A DNA stretch of 25,965 nucleotides from DASPKX01 sp035627835 (lineage in GTDB: Bacteria > Verrucomicrobiota > Verrucomicrobiia > Limisphaerales > SXQI01): the NCBI GenBank assembly GCA_035627835.1, contig DASPKX010000058.1, forward strand, positions 1 to 25,965, read 5' to 3'. Below are positions 1-6,688 of the stretch, in pieces; the first letter of the stretch is position 1; each line of letters opens with the position of its first letter. The position numbers and the translations under genes are program-made. Below the pieces are notes generated by a model, which saw nothing but the letters and a program-made list of their open reading frames with translations, ran no database searches and was not told where the DNA came from.

Positions 1-2
1 TC

Positions 3-587
3 CAGCGCTTTACTCGAAAAGGTGACAGCCTCGGCCTCCATCCTGACGGAGCTTTTGCTCTTGGGCTCAACGCTGCGCAGGCGAAAGAAATTGACGAAGG
101 TACTATCGGGCTGTTCGCAGCCGTTAAGTTGCTAGAGACGCAACGCCTCTCTCCCTCCTCGCGCCACGCCAGCACCAACTTCACAGGCCCTAAGTTCCCA
201 AAAGGAACCAAAACTTCTTATTGGATGCCTTCTTTGAAACCTGAGTTGGAACCCCTCGTTGAGAACTTCACCCAGTCCGTTAACGAACTGCTCGCGCCAG
301 GGCAGAGAGCGCTACTCTCCTCATGGATCCAGCGACTTCTGGAGGAGAGCACACTTGGCGCTTTCAATGACAGAGGACGGATTTTTACTTTTACCGACGA
401 GAAATGGGCTAACGGAAAGCTGGTCAGTCGCTTTGAAGTTTACGACGAGAACGGCAGCCATATTTGGTACTGCGAGCTGTGGACACCTCCTTTAAAATTT
501 AATCCTCCTCCGCCCGCTGGTTTCGAATTTATTTTTCCGTTCCGGCACTTATTCGGAGACAATGGAGAGCGTCGCCCGTTTCAATAA
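3..587 (+). CDS. Hypothetical protein, 5'-truncated by window edge
   Basis: The frame is open from the first bases of the window to a TAA at 585-587, so the gene begins upstream and about 194 C-terminal residues are visible. An internal TTG at 129 is not needed as a start. I do not recognise the family. The visible part is soluble-looking, with a predicted helical stretch (LEPLVENFTQSVNELL), aromatic-rich segments (YDENGSHIWYCELW), a proline run (FNPPPPAGFEF) and no membrane segment. The glycosyltransferase gene follows 60 nt later on the same strand. Codon composition is a little more AT-rich than its neighbours. The call rests only on the long open frame and protein-like composition. Confidence 0.5.
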   Translation, partial: QRFTRKGDSLGLHPDGAFALGLNAAQAKEIDEGTIGLFAAVKLLETQRLSPSSRHASTNFTGPKFPKGTKTSYWMPSLKPELEPLVENFTQSVNELLAPGQRALLSSWIQRLLEESTLGAFNDRGRIFTFTDEKWANGKLVSRFEVYDENGSHIWYCELWTPPLKFNPPPPAGFEFIFPFRHLFGDNGERRPFQ

Positions 588-647
588 TCAGCCACCAAAT
601 TTCAGCGTTGTCTAAAGAAGCTTCCCATCACACCGTCAGCCTCTCTG

Positions 648-1832
648 ATGACGTGGCTCGATTGCGCCTTTGTTCTCACAGCCGCCACCTTTGGCTGCAT
701 GGCTGGAGCCGCGCTCTGGCATGTTCGTTGGATGCGGCGCTTGTCTCAGTTGGACATTGCTCGTTCACATACGCGATCGGCAAGTGAACCCAAGCCGCGT
801 TGCTCCATCGTGATTGCCGTGCGCAATGAAGAAGAGCGCATCGAGCAAACGATCCGCAGACTCCTTCGGCAGGAGCAGGTCGAACTGGAGATAATCATTG
901 TTGATGATCGTTCTACAGATCGGACCCCCGATATTTTGCGCGCGCTGGCCCGGGACGAACCACGCCTGCGAGTTCGGCGGGTGGATGTCCTTCCCGAAGG
1001 CTGGCTCGGCAAGTGCCATGCTTGCCATCTTGGCGCGCAACTCGCCACCAGCGATTGGCTGTTGTTCTCCGACGGTGATAGCTGGGCCACGCCAGACTTG
1101 ATCCTCCGTGCCATCAAAGCCGCCGATCGTGAGGACGCAGATCACGTTACGCTCGGCTTCGGCCTGGCAACCGCAACGCTCGGCCTCAAAGCCTTCTACC
1201 TCCTTTTTCTCCTCAGCGCCTCGAATTGGTTCTCCGGCGTGAACCGCGACAGACCCAAATCTTTCCTCGGCATCGGCGCCTTCAACCTCGTCCGCGCTTC
1301 CGCCTACCGCGAGAGCGGCGGCCACGAAGCCTTGCGCCTAACGATCCTCGATGATGTGAAGCTCGGCCTTATCCTGCGTAGAGCCGGCAAACGCACCCGC
1401 GCCTATGTGGCTGGGCCAGACCTGGAGTGCCAATGGGGAACAACAGCCTTCAGCGTCATCAAGCTGATGGAAAAGAACTACTTCGCCGCCATTGAATACC
1501 TGACCCCAGTCGCATTTGCTGTTGCGACCTTTGTCATCCTCCTCCTTGCGATTGCTGTAACCGGTTTGTTTCACGGCAGCGTTCGAGGACTGTTGGCAGC
1601 GATCTCGCCATTTTTCCTCAGCATTCCAGCCGCCGTGCTTGCGCCACGCGCTAATGTCACACGCGCGGCAGCGTTCTGCGCGCCTTTGGCTTTGCCGATC
1701 TTCGTCAGCGCGCTGCTTAACTCCACCATCGTGACGCTCCGCAACGGCGGCGTCCGCTGGCGCGAGACTTTCTACCCCTTGGATCAGTTGCGCGCACATG
1801 AGGTAAAGGCGTTCACATTCCGTCGAAAATAA
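648..1832 (+). CDS. Membrane-associated family 2 glycosyltransferase
   Basis: This 394-residue protein is probably a processive or lipid-directed inverting glycosyltransferase at the cytoplasmic membrane. An N-terminal hydrophobic segment (about residues 5-25) precedes a GT-A domain starting CSIVIAVRNEEERIEQTI. The nucleotide-sugar signature VDDRSTDRTP, the GWLGKCHA motif and the DGD metal-binding triad in LLFSDGDSW are all present. ILDDVKLGLILRRAG and the later QWGT stretch resemble the ED and Q(x)xRW-type acceptor regions. Three C-terminal hydrophobic segments (about 285-365) anchor it. GWxGKxxA is typical of the HpnB/CrtQ-like branch acting on hopanoid or carotenoid lipids, but no pathway neighbour supports a specific substrate. 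It is convergent with the nhaR-like gene, 20 nt apart. No clear Shine-Dalgarno precedes the ATG. Confidence 0.85.
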   Translation: MTWLDCAFVLTAATFGCMAGAALWHVRWMRRLSQLDIARSHTRSASEPKPRCSIVIAVRNEEERIEQTIRRLLRQEQVELEIIIVDDRSTDRTPDILRALARDEPRLRVRRVDVLPEGWLGKCHACHLGAQLATSDWLLFSDGDSWATPDLILRAIKAADREDADHVTLGFGLATATLGLKAFYLLFLLSASNWFSGVNRDRPKSFLGIGAFNLVRASAYRESGGHEALRLTILDDVKLGLILRRAGKRTRAYVAGPDLECQWGTTAFSVIKLMEKNYFAAIEYLTPVAFAVATFVILLLAIAVTGLFHGSVRGLLAAISPFFLSIPAAVLAPRANVTRAAAFCAPLALPIFVSALLNSTIVTLRNGGVRWRETFYPLDQLRAHEVKAFTFRRK

Positions 1833-1852
1833 GGCCGATGGATGGAGGTAAA

Positions 1853-2782
1853 TTAGCTGCTGCCCACGCGCATCCCGCCGCCGGGAACCTTCTGCCAGTT
1901 CAGTGCGCTGGTGGTGATTGCGTGTGCGGCAGGATGGTGAATGCGGCGTTCCGTGGTGATGGCATGAAAGTGCAACCGGCATTTCTCCAGACGGCCAATA
2001 ACCGCGAACCCATACCGTTTAATCGCTTCCGCCAAAGCCACATCCGGGACGGCTATAAAGCCACGCCCTTCCGCCGCCATCACTTTCATTAACGCCAGAT
2101 CCTCAAACTCCGCCACCACGCGGGGCCGCACCCCGAGCTTGCGGAACCATAGTTCGAGCGAGCGCCGTAATGATGTGTTCTCGGCCGGCAACAACGCGGG
2201 CGCTTCGTGCAGCGACTTCGGAAACTGACGCTTCAACCGGGCCGCAAGTTTCGGCTCGGCGCATAAGGTGGAGCCGCATTCACCCAGCGTGTGCGTGAAG
2301 GTCCTAAAATTACTCGCGCTTGAAGGAGGCTCATCCGCGAGGACAATGTCGAGCCTGTGGCTGGCCAACTGCGCGAGCAGGTCCTCCATCTTCCCCTCCC
2401 GGCAGATCACATGCACAGGCTGTGCCAGCGCGAAGACAGGTTTGAGAATTTCATTCGTTACCAGCTTCGGAAATGAGTCGACAACGCCCACTTGCAGCCG
2501 GAGCACTTTCGCGCTTGGGCGTTGATTCACGGCCCCCATGATCTCGCTTCCCAGCGCGAAAATCTCCTCCGCGTAACCAAAGACAATTTGCCCGACGTCC
2601 GTGAGCCGATTCTTGCGCCCCTCTCTCCTAAAGAGTTTCTCGCCTAAAGCATGCTCCAACTCTCGGATCTGCTCCGAGATGGATGGCTGAGAAACTGAGA
2701 GCTTCTTCGCCGCTAGGGCAAGACTCCCTTCCTTGGCCACGCTCCAGAAATACCGGAGGTGATGATAGTTAAGCCACTCCAT
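1853..2782 (-). CDS. nhaR: LysR-family regulator, NhaR type
   Basis: This is a 309-residue LysR-type regulator. The N-terminus LNYHHLRYFWSVAKEGS, the helix-turn-helix (AAKKLSVSQPSISEQIREL, about residues 23-41) and the core segments FRREGRKNRLTDVGQ, LHRLDIVLADEP-like, LGECG, WFRKLG and EFEDLALMKVMAAEGRGFIAVP follow E. coli NhaR along its whole length. NhaR in enterics activates the Na+/H+ antiporter gene nhaA in response to sodium. No antiporter lies here. Instead the gene is divergent from an HPF-like and a TerC/Alx gene, so those are the natural target candidates. A T-N11-A palindrome lies just upstream of its ATG. The family assignment is firm; the ligand and targets are inferred. Confidence 0.85.
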   Translation of the reverse strand: MEWLNYHHLRYFWSVAKEGSLALAAKKLSVSQPSISEQIRELEHALGEKLFRREGRKNRLTDVGQIVFGYAEEIFALGSEIMGAVNQRPSAKVLRLQVGVVDSFPKLVTNEILKPVFALAQPVHVICREGKMEDLLAQLASHRLDIVLADEPPSSASNFRTFTHTLGECGSTLCAEPKLAARLKRQFPKSLHEAPALLPAENTSLRRSLELWFRKLGVRPRVVAEFEDLALMKVMAAEGRGFIAVPDVALAEAIKRYGFAVIGRLEKCRLHFHAITTERRIHHPAAHAITTSALNWQKVPGGGMRVGSS

Positions 2783-2796
2783 TGCGTGTCTGAAAT

Positions 2797-2815
2797 ACTT
2801 CGGGGTTTACGAAGT
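2797..2815. promoter_or_regulatory. Candidate LysR (NhaR) operator palindrome
   Basis: ACTTCGGGGTTTACGAAGT is a perfect 6-bp inverted repeat (ACTTCG/CGAAGT) with a 7-nt spacer. It contains the T-N11-A pattern of LysR boxes. It lies 14 nt upstream of the nhaR start codon and 87 nt upstream of the divergent HPF-like gene. That position fits autorepression plus regulation of the divergent operon. The pattern is seen directly; the regulator-site pairing is inference. Confidence 0.5.
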
Positions 2816-2902
2816 GTCCATTCGGAACTCCGTATTAGTGAGGAATGCTTCGCCGCTCGTAAGCTCTCTCCGTTGGCGCATGTCGCCAGCAAAAAATGAA
2901 CG

Positions 2903-3262
2903 ATGAAGCATATGAGACTTAACGTGCAGCATTTTAATGTGAAAGCCCCTGCGGCCCTTCATTCATGGCTCGAAAAGCAGCTCCATGGCCTTTGTGATTC
3001 ACGTCAAATTGATGAAGCCAAGATCCGCCTCTCACTGCTCCCCGATACGAGCCCGGCCTGGCATGTTGAAGCTCATCTCGTGACCCCAGGTCCTGATCTT
3101 GTGGCGGAGAGCCGCGACCACACCCTCCCTGCGGCTATGGCCAAGGTCGTGGACCAACTGGAAAACCAAATCGCCTCCAGAACAAAGAAACGGACCCACA
3201 AGATTAAAAGCAACGTCTCCACTCCTCGCGCCACCAGAAACCATGGGCGGAGAGTTAACTGA
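2903..3262 (+). CDS. HPF/RaiA-like ribosome-associated protein
   Basis: This 119-residue protein has the layout of the S30AE (ribosome hibernation factor) fold: a first strand MRLNVQHFNV, a helix ALHSWLEKQLHGL, a strand IRLSLLP, a central HVEAHLVTPGPDLVAESRDHTLPAAMAKVVDQLENQIAS-like stretch (read from about residue 54) and a basic tail rich in KKR and RR. The length matches short HPF, without the C-terminal dimerisation domain of long HPF. A basic tail fits rRNA contact. Two in-frame ATGs (2903 and 2912) are possible; neither has a good Shine-Dalgarno. The terC-like gene starts 14 nt after its stop, so the two are probably one operon. Sequence similarity is moderate, hence the cautious name. 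Confidence 0.65.
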   Translation: MKHMRLNVQHFNVKAPAALHSWLEKQLHGLCDSRQIDEAKIRLSLLPDTSPAWHVEAHLVTPGPDLVAESRDHTLPAAMAKVVDQLENQIASRTKKRTHKIKSNVSTPRATRNHGRRVN

Positions 3263-3276
3263 ATCCTTATAACTGA

Positions 3277-4227
3277 ATGACAGACACTCTTTGGCTTTGG
3301 ATCGGTTTTAATGTCTTCATCCTTGCGATGCTCGCCCTCGATCTGGGCGTGTTCCATCGCAAGTCACATGCCGTTACCTTAAAGGAGGCCCTCACCTGGA
3401 CCGGCGTTTGGGTGGCGCTTGCGCTCATCTTCAATGCTGGTCTGTGGCATTTCGCAGGTTCGGCCAAGGCTCTCGAGTTTTTCACTGGGTACGTCATCGA
3501 GAAGTCCCTCAGCATCGACAACGTCTTCGTATTCGCGCTGCTGTTTTCGTATTTCTCCGTCCCAACCCAATATCACCACAAAGTGCTCTTCTGGGGCATC
3601 ATCGGAGCCTTGGTGATGCGCGGGATCATGATCGCGCTTGGCGCTGCTTTGATCACCAAGTTCGGCTGGATCATCTACATATTCGGCGGATTCCTCATTC
3701 TGACCGGAATTAAAATGATCCTGAAGCGTGAGGAGGAAATTCATCCTGATCGGAATCCTGTGGTCCGCCTCTTTAAGAAGTTCATGCCCGTCACTCCTGA
3801 ATACCGCGGCGACAAGTTCTTCGTCCGCGATAATGGATTGTTGATGGCCACACCGCTCTTTGTCGTGTTGCTCCTGGTTGAGTTCACCGACTTGATCTTT
3901 GCGGTCGATTCCATCCCCGCAATCTTCGCGGTGACCACAGATCCGTTCATTGTTTACACCTCGAACGTCTTCGCCATCCTCGGTCTCCGCTCGCTCTACT
4001 TCGCGCTGGTTGGTGTGATGGACAAGTTCCACTACCTCAAGATCGGCCTCGGCGCGGTGCTCTCCTTTGTGGGCGTGAAGATGCTCCTGGCGCACAGCCC
4101 ATGGAAGATCGACACCGCCGTCTCATTGGGTGTGATTGTGCTCATCCTGGCCATCAGCGTGATCTGCTCCCTGCTCTGGCCAAAGAAAACCATCATCAGC
4201 AATGCGATGCCGAATCCCTCCGCCTAA
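3277..4227 (+). CDS. TerC/Alx-family integral membrane protein
   Basis: This 316-residue polytopic inner-membrane protein carries the family's two repeated acidic signatures. EKSLSIDNVFVFALLFSYF lies at about residues 75-93, and EFTDLIFAVDSIPAIFAVT, followed by SNVFAILGLRSLYFAL, at about 208-247. Eight or nine hydrophobic segments are visible. Length and motifs match Alx-type TerC proteins, which in E. coli are alkaline-induced and linked to manganese efflux; other TerC proteins go with tellurite resistance or metal loading of exported enzymes. It sits 14 nt downstream of the HPF-like gene and divergent from nhaR, which fits a pH or cation stress role. There is no room for its own riboswitch. 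The transported ion is not deducible here. Confidence 0.9.
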   Translation: MTDTLWLWIGFNVFILAMLALDLGVFHRKSHAVTLKEALTWTGVWVALALIFNAGLWHFAGSAKALEFFTGYVIEKSLSIDNVFVFALLFSYFSVPTQYHHKVLFWGIIGALVMRGIMIALGAALITKFGWIIYIFGGFLILTGIKMILKREEEIHPDRNPVVRLFKKFMPVTPEYRGDKFFVRDNGLLMATPLFVVLLLVEFTDLIFAVDSIPAIFAVTTDPFIVYTSNVFAILGLRSLYFALVGVMDKFHYLKIGLGAVLSFVGVKMLLAHSPWKIDTAVSLGVIVLILAISVICSLLWPKKTIISNAMPNPSA

Positions 4228-4241
4228 GTTGGCGAGAAACG

Positions 4242-4267
4242 CCGCCTCGGCAGTGTTGCCGAGGCGG
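4242..4267. terminator. Bidirectional hairpin between convergent terC and metallothionein-like genes
   Basis: CCGCCTCGGCA and TGCCGAGGCGG form a perfect 11-bp stem around a GTGT loop. It begins 15 nt after the terC stop and lies 15 nt beyond the stop of the opposing small cysteine-rich gene. No T-tract follows on either strand, so it may be a bidirectional terminator or an mRNA 3'-end stabiliser. Confidence 0.6.
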
Positions 4268-4282
4268 TTGGTGGGTCACAGA

Positions 4283-4420
4283 TCACTTGCACTCGCAAGG
4301 TGAGCAATTGCACTGCCCTGTCGTGCAGGAACAATTCTCACCGCATTGGCATCCCGCAGCGTTCTGGATGACGGTGGGGCCGTTCTTTGGCTGCTCTTCA
4401 CGATTCGATTTCATGGTCAT
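4283..4420 (-). CDS. Small cysteine-rich metallothionein-like protein
   Basis: A 45-codon frame reads MTMKSNREEQPKNGPTVIQN, then AAGCQCGENCSCTTGQCNCS, then PCECK and a TGA stop. Eight cysteines fall in the last 22 residues as CxC, CxC, CxC and CxxCxC groups, with no aromatic residue and a hydrophilic N-terminus. That spacing is the hallmark of metallothioneins, which chelate Zn, Cu or Cd through cysteine clusters in the cytoplasm. It is shorter than SmtA-type bacterial metallothioneins and lacks their conserved pattern, so it may be a distinct small family. A second ATG lies two codons downstream. No Shine-Dalgarno is evident. It lies 120 nt downstream of, and on the same strand as, an ECF sigma gene that has a cysteine tail of its own. 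Below usual ORF size cut-offs, so easily missed. Confidence 0.7.
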   Translation of the reverse strand: MTMKSNREEQPKNGPTVIQNAAGCQCGENCSCTTGQCNCSPCECK

Positions 4421-4486
4421 TGTTATGTTGGATGTTGTAGGTCGGCGCGGGCATCGTTGCCCGGATTCACCGGCCCTTCACCAGAG

Positions 4487-4514
4487 CTAACGAACCATCC
4501 GCGAAATCATTACA
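4487..4514 (-). promoter_or_regulatory. Candidate ECF-type promoter for the metallothionein-like gene
   Basis: On the minus strand TGTAAT (4514-4509) and CGTTAG (4492-4487) are separated by 16 nt. This resembles ECF promoters with an AAC/AAT-type -35 and a CGT-type -10. It lies between the ECF gene stop (4541) and the small cysteine-rich gene start (4420), giving a leader of about 60 nt. The match is visual and unscored; that the neighbouring ECF factor uses it is inference. Confidence 0.35.
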
Positions 4515-4540
4515 CTCTTTTTTTAAACAGCCCGAACCCA

Positions 4541-5125
4541 TCATTCCGAGTCATTGCATGTGCAATCAATGCACCCATGAACGCTGCAAGCGCCGCACGC
4601 GTCGACCATGGCTTTGCGCATATGCTTCCTCGCGCGGTGCAGCCGGACCGTGGCGTTGTTCCTGGTCACGCCGGTTGCCTGCGCAAACTCGTCCAGGTCT
4701 TTTCCTTGCAAGTCGACCATATCCAACACCTCGCGATATTGGCTTGGAATCATAGGCAGAAGCCGATGAAAGCATCGGCAAAGTTCCTTCTGCTCCTCCG
4801 CATCAGGGCGCTCGGCCACCTCTGCTTCGAAACGCTCCAAAGCGCGGCTGCGCGCTCCTTGTTTCCGGTAAATATCGATGATCGCGCGCCGAAGGATCCG
4901 ATAGAACCAAGTGGTCGTCTCCTCCTCCGTCGTTGGCTGGCGGTCTGCCGCTAACGCCTTGATCAAGCTATCCTGGACCACATCCTCTGCCAAATGGTGG
5001 TCACCGAGGCGCCTTCGAGCGAAGGCCACAAATATCCCGAGGTTCTTGAGAATTGATTCTTCGATCGCACGATTTGTATCGAGGTTCGCGCCCGCGTCCC
5101 CTCGGTCAATTGGCAAGGCGCTCAT
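4541..5125 (-). CDS. ECF sigma factor with cysteine-rich C-terminal tail
   Basis: A 194-residue extracytoplasmic-function sigma factor. Region 2 reads VAFARRRLGDHHLAEDVVQDSLIKAL and continues to TTWFYRILRRAIIDIYRK. Region 4 (about residues 115-170) includes PSQYREVLDMVDLQGKDLDEFAQATGVTRNNATVRLHRARKHM. The last 20 residues hold five cysteines and a histidine in the pattern CGAC-x2-HGC-x2-CxC, resembling a metal-binding extension. CorE-type ECF factors of Myxococcus carry a metal-sensing cysteine-rich tail, so direct metal or redox sensing without an anti-sigma is plausible. The ATG at 5125 overlaps the upstream stop (ATGA) and has AAGGAGG five nt before it; an in-frame GTG at 5143 would lie upstream of that site and is rejected. 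Confidence 0.85.
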   Translation of the reverse strand: MSALPIDRGDAGANLDTNRAIEESILKNLGIFVAFARRRLGDHHLAEDVVQDSLIKALAADRQPTTEEETTTWFYRILRRAIIDIYRKQGARSRALERFEAEVAERPDAEEQKELCRCFHRLLPMIPSQYREVLDMVDLQGKDLDEFAQATGVTRNNATVRLHRARKHMRKAMVDACGACSVHGCIDCTCNDSE

Positions 5126-5706
5126 CGCAACCTCCTTCGCCACTCCTCATACTCCCTGGCCCTTTCGGCCATCTCTTGTGCCGTCTCCCCCCGGAAGATC
5201 CGCTCGCGATATTTGCTCGCCACGAACACCGGTAAGTTCTCCCTCATGTTCGAAGCAGGCTCGAACTCCTGCGTGTCCACAATAGGTCCGCTGTCCCGCC
5301 GGAATAGCGTGAACGGCAGATACCCGTTTATCCGATGCTTCCAGGCGGCGAACCCGGAGAACGGTGGCGGCCGGGGGCAGGCAAACCGAACGTGCCATGG
5401 CCCATCCACGGGCGGCACGAACGGAACAATCATCGCCTCTCCCTCCGCCAACTTCGGTCCCACGTGTGTTCGACTTCTAATATGGTCATTGTTGATCAAG
5501 GTTCGCAGATTCATGTTTATCCGTGCCTCAAACGCATTGTTTTGGCACCAGAAGTAATACTCCACCTCGCCAACGGCATTTGTGGCGATCCCGACAAACC
5601 TCACCTTCAATGGTCCCTCTGGATCCTGCACCGCGAAAAAAAGAAGCACGCCTGCAATCAACGCTACAGCGATTCGAAAGCGGGTGATGATTCCTTTAGC
5701 TCTCAT
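5122..5706 (-). CDS. Membrane-anchored protein of unknown function, coupled to the ECF gene
   Basis: I do not recognise this 194-residue protein. One N-terminal hydrophobic segment after a basic start (MRAKGIITRFRIAVALIAGVLLFF is read as a signal anchor, about residues 8-26) is followed by a mainly beta, presumably extracytoplasmic, domain with two cysteines (about residues 54 and 110) that could form a disulfide. The C-terminus is a charged helix (QEMAERAREYEEWRRRLR). The stop overlaps the ECF sigma start as ATGA, so translation is coupled and co-regulation is likely. It does not look like a zinc-type anti-sigma factor: there is no cytoplasmic N-terminal domain and no HxxxCxxC. It may be a target or accessory of the sigma regulon. 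Confidence 0.65.
   Translation of the reverse strand: MRAKGIITRFRIAVALIAGVLLFFAVQDPEGPLKVRFVGIATNAVGEVEYYFWCQNNAFEARINMNLRTLINNDHIRSRTHVGPKLAEGEAMIVPFVPPVDGPWHVRFACPRPPPFSGFAAWKHRINGYLPFTLFRRDSGPIVDTQEFEPASNMRENLPVFVASKYRERIFRGETAQEMAERAREYEEWRRRLR
5131..5137 (-). promoter_or_regulatory. Shine-Dalgarno site that fixes the ECF sigma start
   Basis: AAGGAGG on the minus strand sits 5 nt before the ATG at 5125, inside the end of the upstream gene. Strong sites like this are uncommon in the window. It selects the ATG over the in-frame GTG at 5143. Confidence 0.7.
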
Positions 5707-5943
5707 AACGGGCCATCCCTAAGCCTTTGGAAAAGCACAAAAGCTTCATGACACGTCCGCAGCTTACCGGAAGGCGTCACGAAAGCACCCGCAAAAGGGG
5801 TATGTGCCGAAGCTTGCGGACGCTGGCGGCGGCAGCAAAGAACCGTTGGCTGCTAAGACGCTCCGATCAACGTAAGTGGGGATATCCGACAAGAAATCGT
5901 GGCGTCCCACGTGAAATCTGGGGCTTCCCAGCATCGTTCCCTT

Positions 5944-6440
5944 TCACCTTTTGCATTCTGTTGCGTCGTGCTCATTAGCGTTGACCACGAACATAGCGGT
6001 GATAGCGGCTAAAATGCTGCCGAGGTAAAGACCCCAAATCCAAAAGAGGAGAGCTGTTGCGATAGCATATTGCGGATCGTCAACCTCCATCTTGCGTAAG
6101 ATTGAGGAGAATGACGCCGCACGACTTGAACCTTGGATGCGCACGGCCAAGTAGCTCACCATAATCATGACGCCCGCAATCCAGCACAGCACGAACCGTT
6201 TCAAGGTTACGCCCGCGAACTGCAAGAAAGCTCCTGTTCCACACATCACAAATAAAGCGACAAAGAACTTTCCAATGGTTCCTTCACGAAAGTGCCGGGG
6301 AGAAGCGCAGTGCCGACCGTCGCCATTTCGCCTCCCTGAAAAAGAAGGCTTAGAAGAGCCATGACAGACCAAGCCACTGGCAGGAGCCAATACACTTCGA
6401 CCTCCACCGCCGCTCTGCTCTCGGCTTTTGCTTGTTCCAT
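5944..6440 (-). pseudogene. Frameshifted four-helix membrane protein
   Basis: Two overlapping minus-strand frames join into one sensible membrane protein. The first (ATG at 6440) gives MEQAKAESRAAVEV, a hydrophobic segment YWLLPVAWSVMALLSLLF, and runs to LLPGTFVKE near 6280. The other frame then continues TIGKFFVALFVMCGTGAF, RFVLCWIAGVMIMVSYLAV and FWIWGLYLGSILAAITAMFVV. Adding one A to the GGAACC run at about 6277-6282 restores a continuous frame of about 165 residues with four membrane helices. Without it the first frame ends at 6246. The break may be a real one-base deletion or a sequencing or assembly error. I do not recognise the family. The gap to the 194-residue gene on its left (5707-5943) holds no supported feature. 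Confidence 0.55.
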
Positions 6441-6463
6441 GAATGCGTATCGAAAATGGAAGC

Positions 6464-6539
6464 TGGTAGCCCCGCCCGGAATTGAACCGGGATCCGCGGT
6501 TTAGGAAACCGCTGCTCTATCCATTTGAGCTACGGGACC
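6464..6539 (-). tRNA. tRNA-Arg (anticodon CCT)
   Basis: The minus strand folds as a full cloverleaf of 76 nt with encoded CCA. The acceptor pairs GGTCCCG with CGGGGCT, including two G-U pairs; the D arm is GCTC-AAATGGATA-GAGC; the anticodon arm is GCGGT-TTCCTAA-ACCGC; the T arm is CCCGG-TTCAATT-CCGGG. Anticodon CCT lies at 6505-6503 and reads AGG. It is the usual single-copy minor arginine tRNA. No integrase or att-like duplication is seen next to it. Confidence 0.95.
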
Positions 6540-6576
6540 ATCAAGGGCCAAAACCCTATCACACCTCCAGCTGCAT

Positions 6577-6594
6577 TAAAAGCGCTCAGAGCGC
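6577..6594 (-). terminator. Weak hairpin terminator after the LysR gene
   Basis: On the minus strand GCGCTC-T-GAGCGC is followed directly by TTTTAAT. The stem is short (5-6 bp) and the T-tract is four bases. It lies between the LysR stop (6689) and tRNA-Arg, where it could separate the two transcripts. The rest of 6540-6688 shows nothing I can support. Confidence 0.35.
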
Positions 6595-6688
6595 CTCGCG
6601 CGCGCTGCGCCAAACTGCTCTATTGCCATTTGCGGGCTTCGCCCCCATTCCCCCGCGATGGGCTGGCTCGACCACGGCCGACACTGGG

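Noticed and set aside
1338..1982. 214-codon minus-strand open frame across the glycosyltransferase 3' end
   Set aside because: Overlaps both the glycosyltransferase and the nhaR gene and has no protein-like pattern.
3263..3276. Manganese (yybP-ykoY) riboswitch in front of the TerC/Alx gene
   Set aside because: The gap to the preceding gene is 14 nt, with no room for an aptamer, and nothing similar is evident before the HPF-like gene.
3379..4095. Long open frame on the minus strand opposite the TerC gene
   Set aside because: Very rich in charged residues (His, Asp, Glu, Arg) as expected of the antisense of a hydrophobic protein; TerC on the plus strand is unmistakable.
6464..6539. tRNA-Arg(CCT) as an integration site for a mobile element
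   Set aside because: No integrase, direct repeat of the tRNA 3' end or foreign-looking cargo is present nearby.
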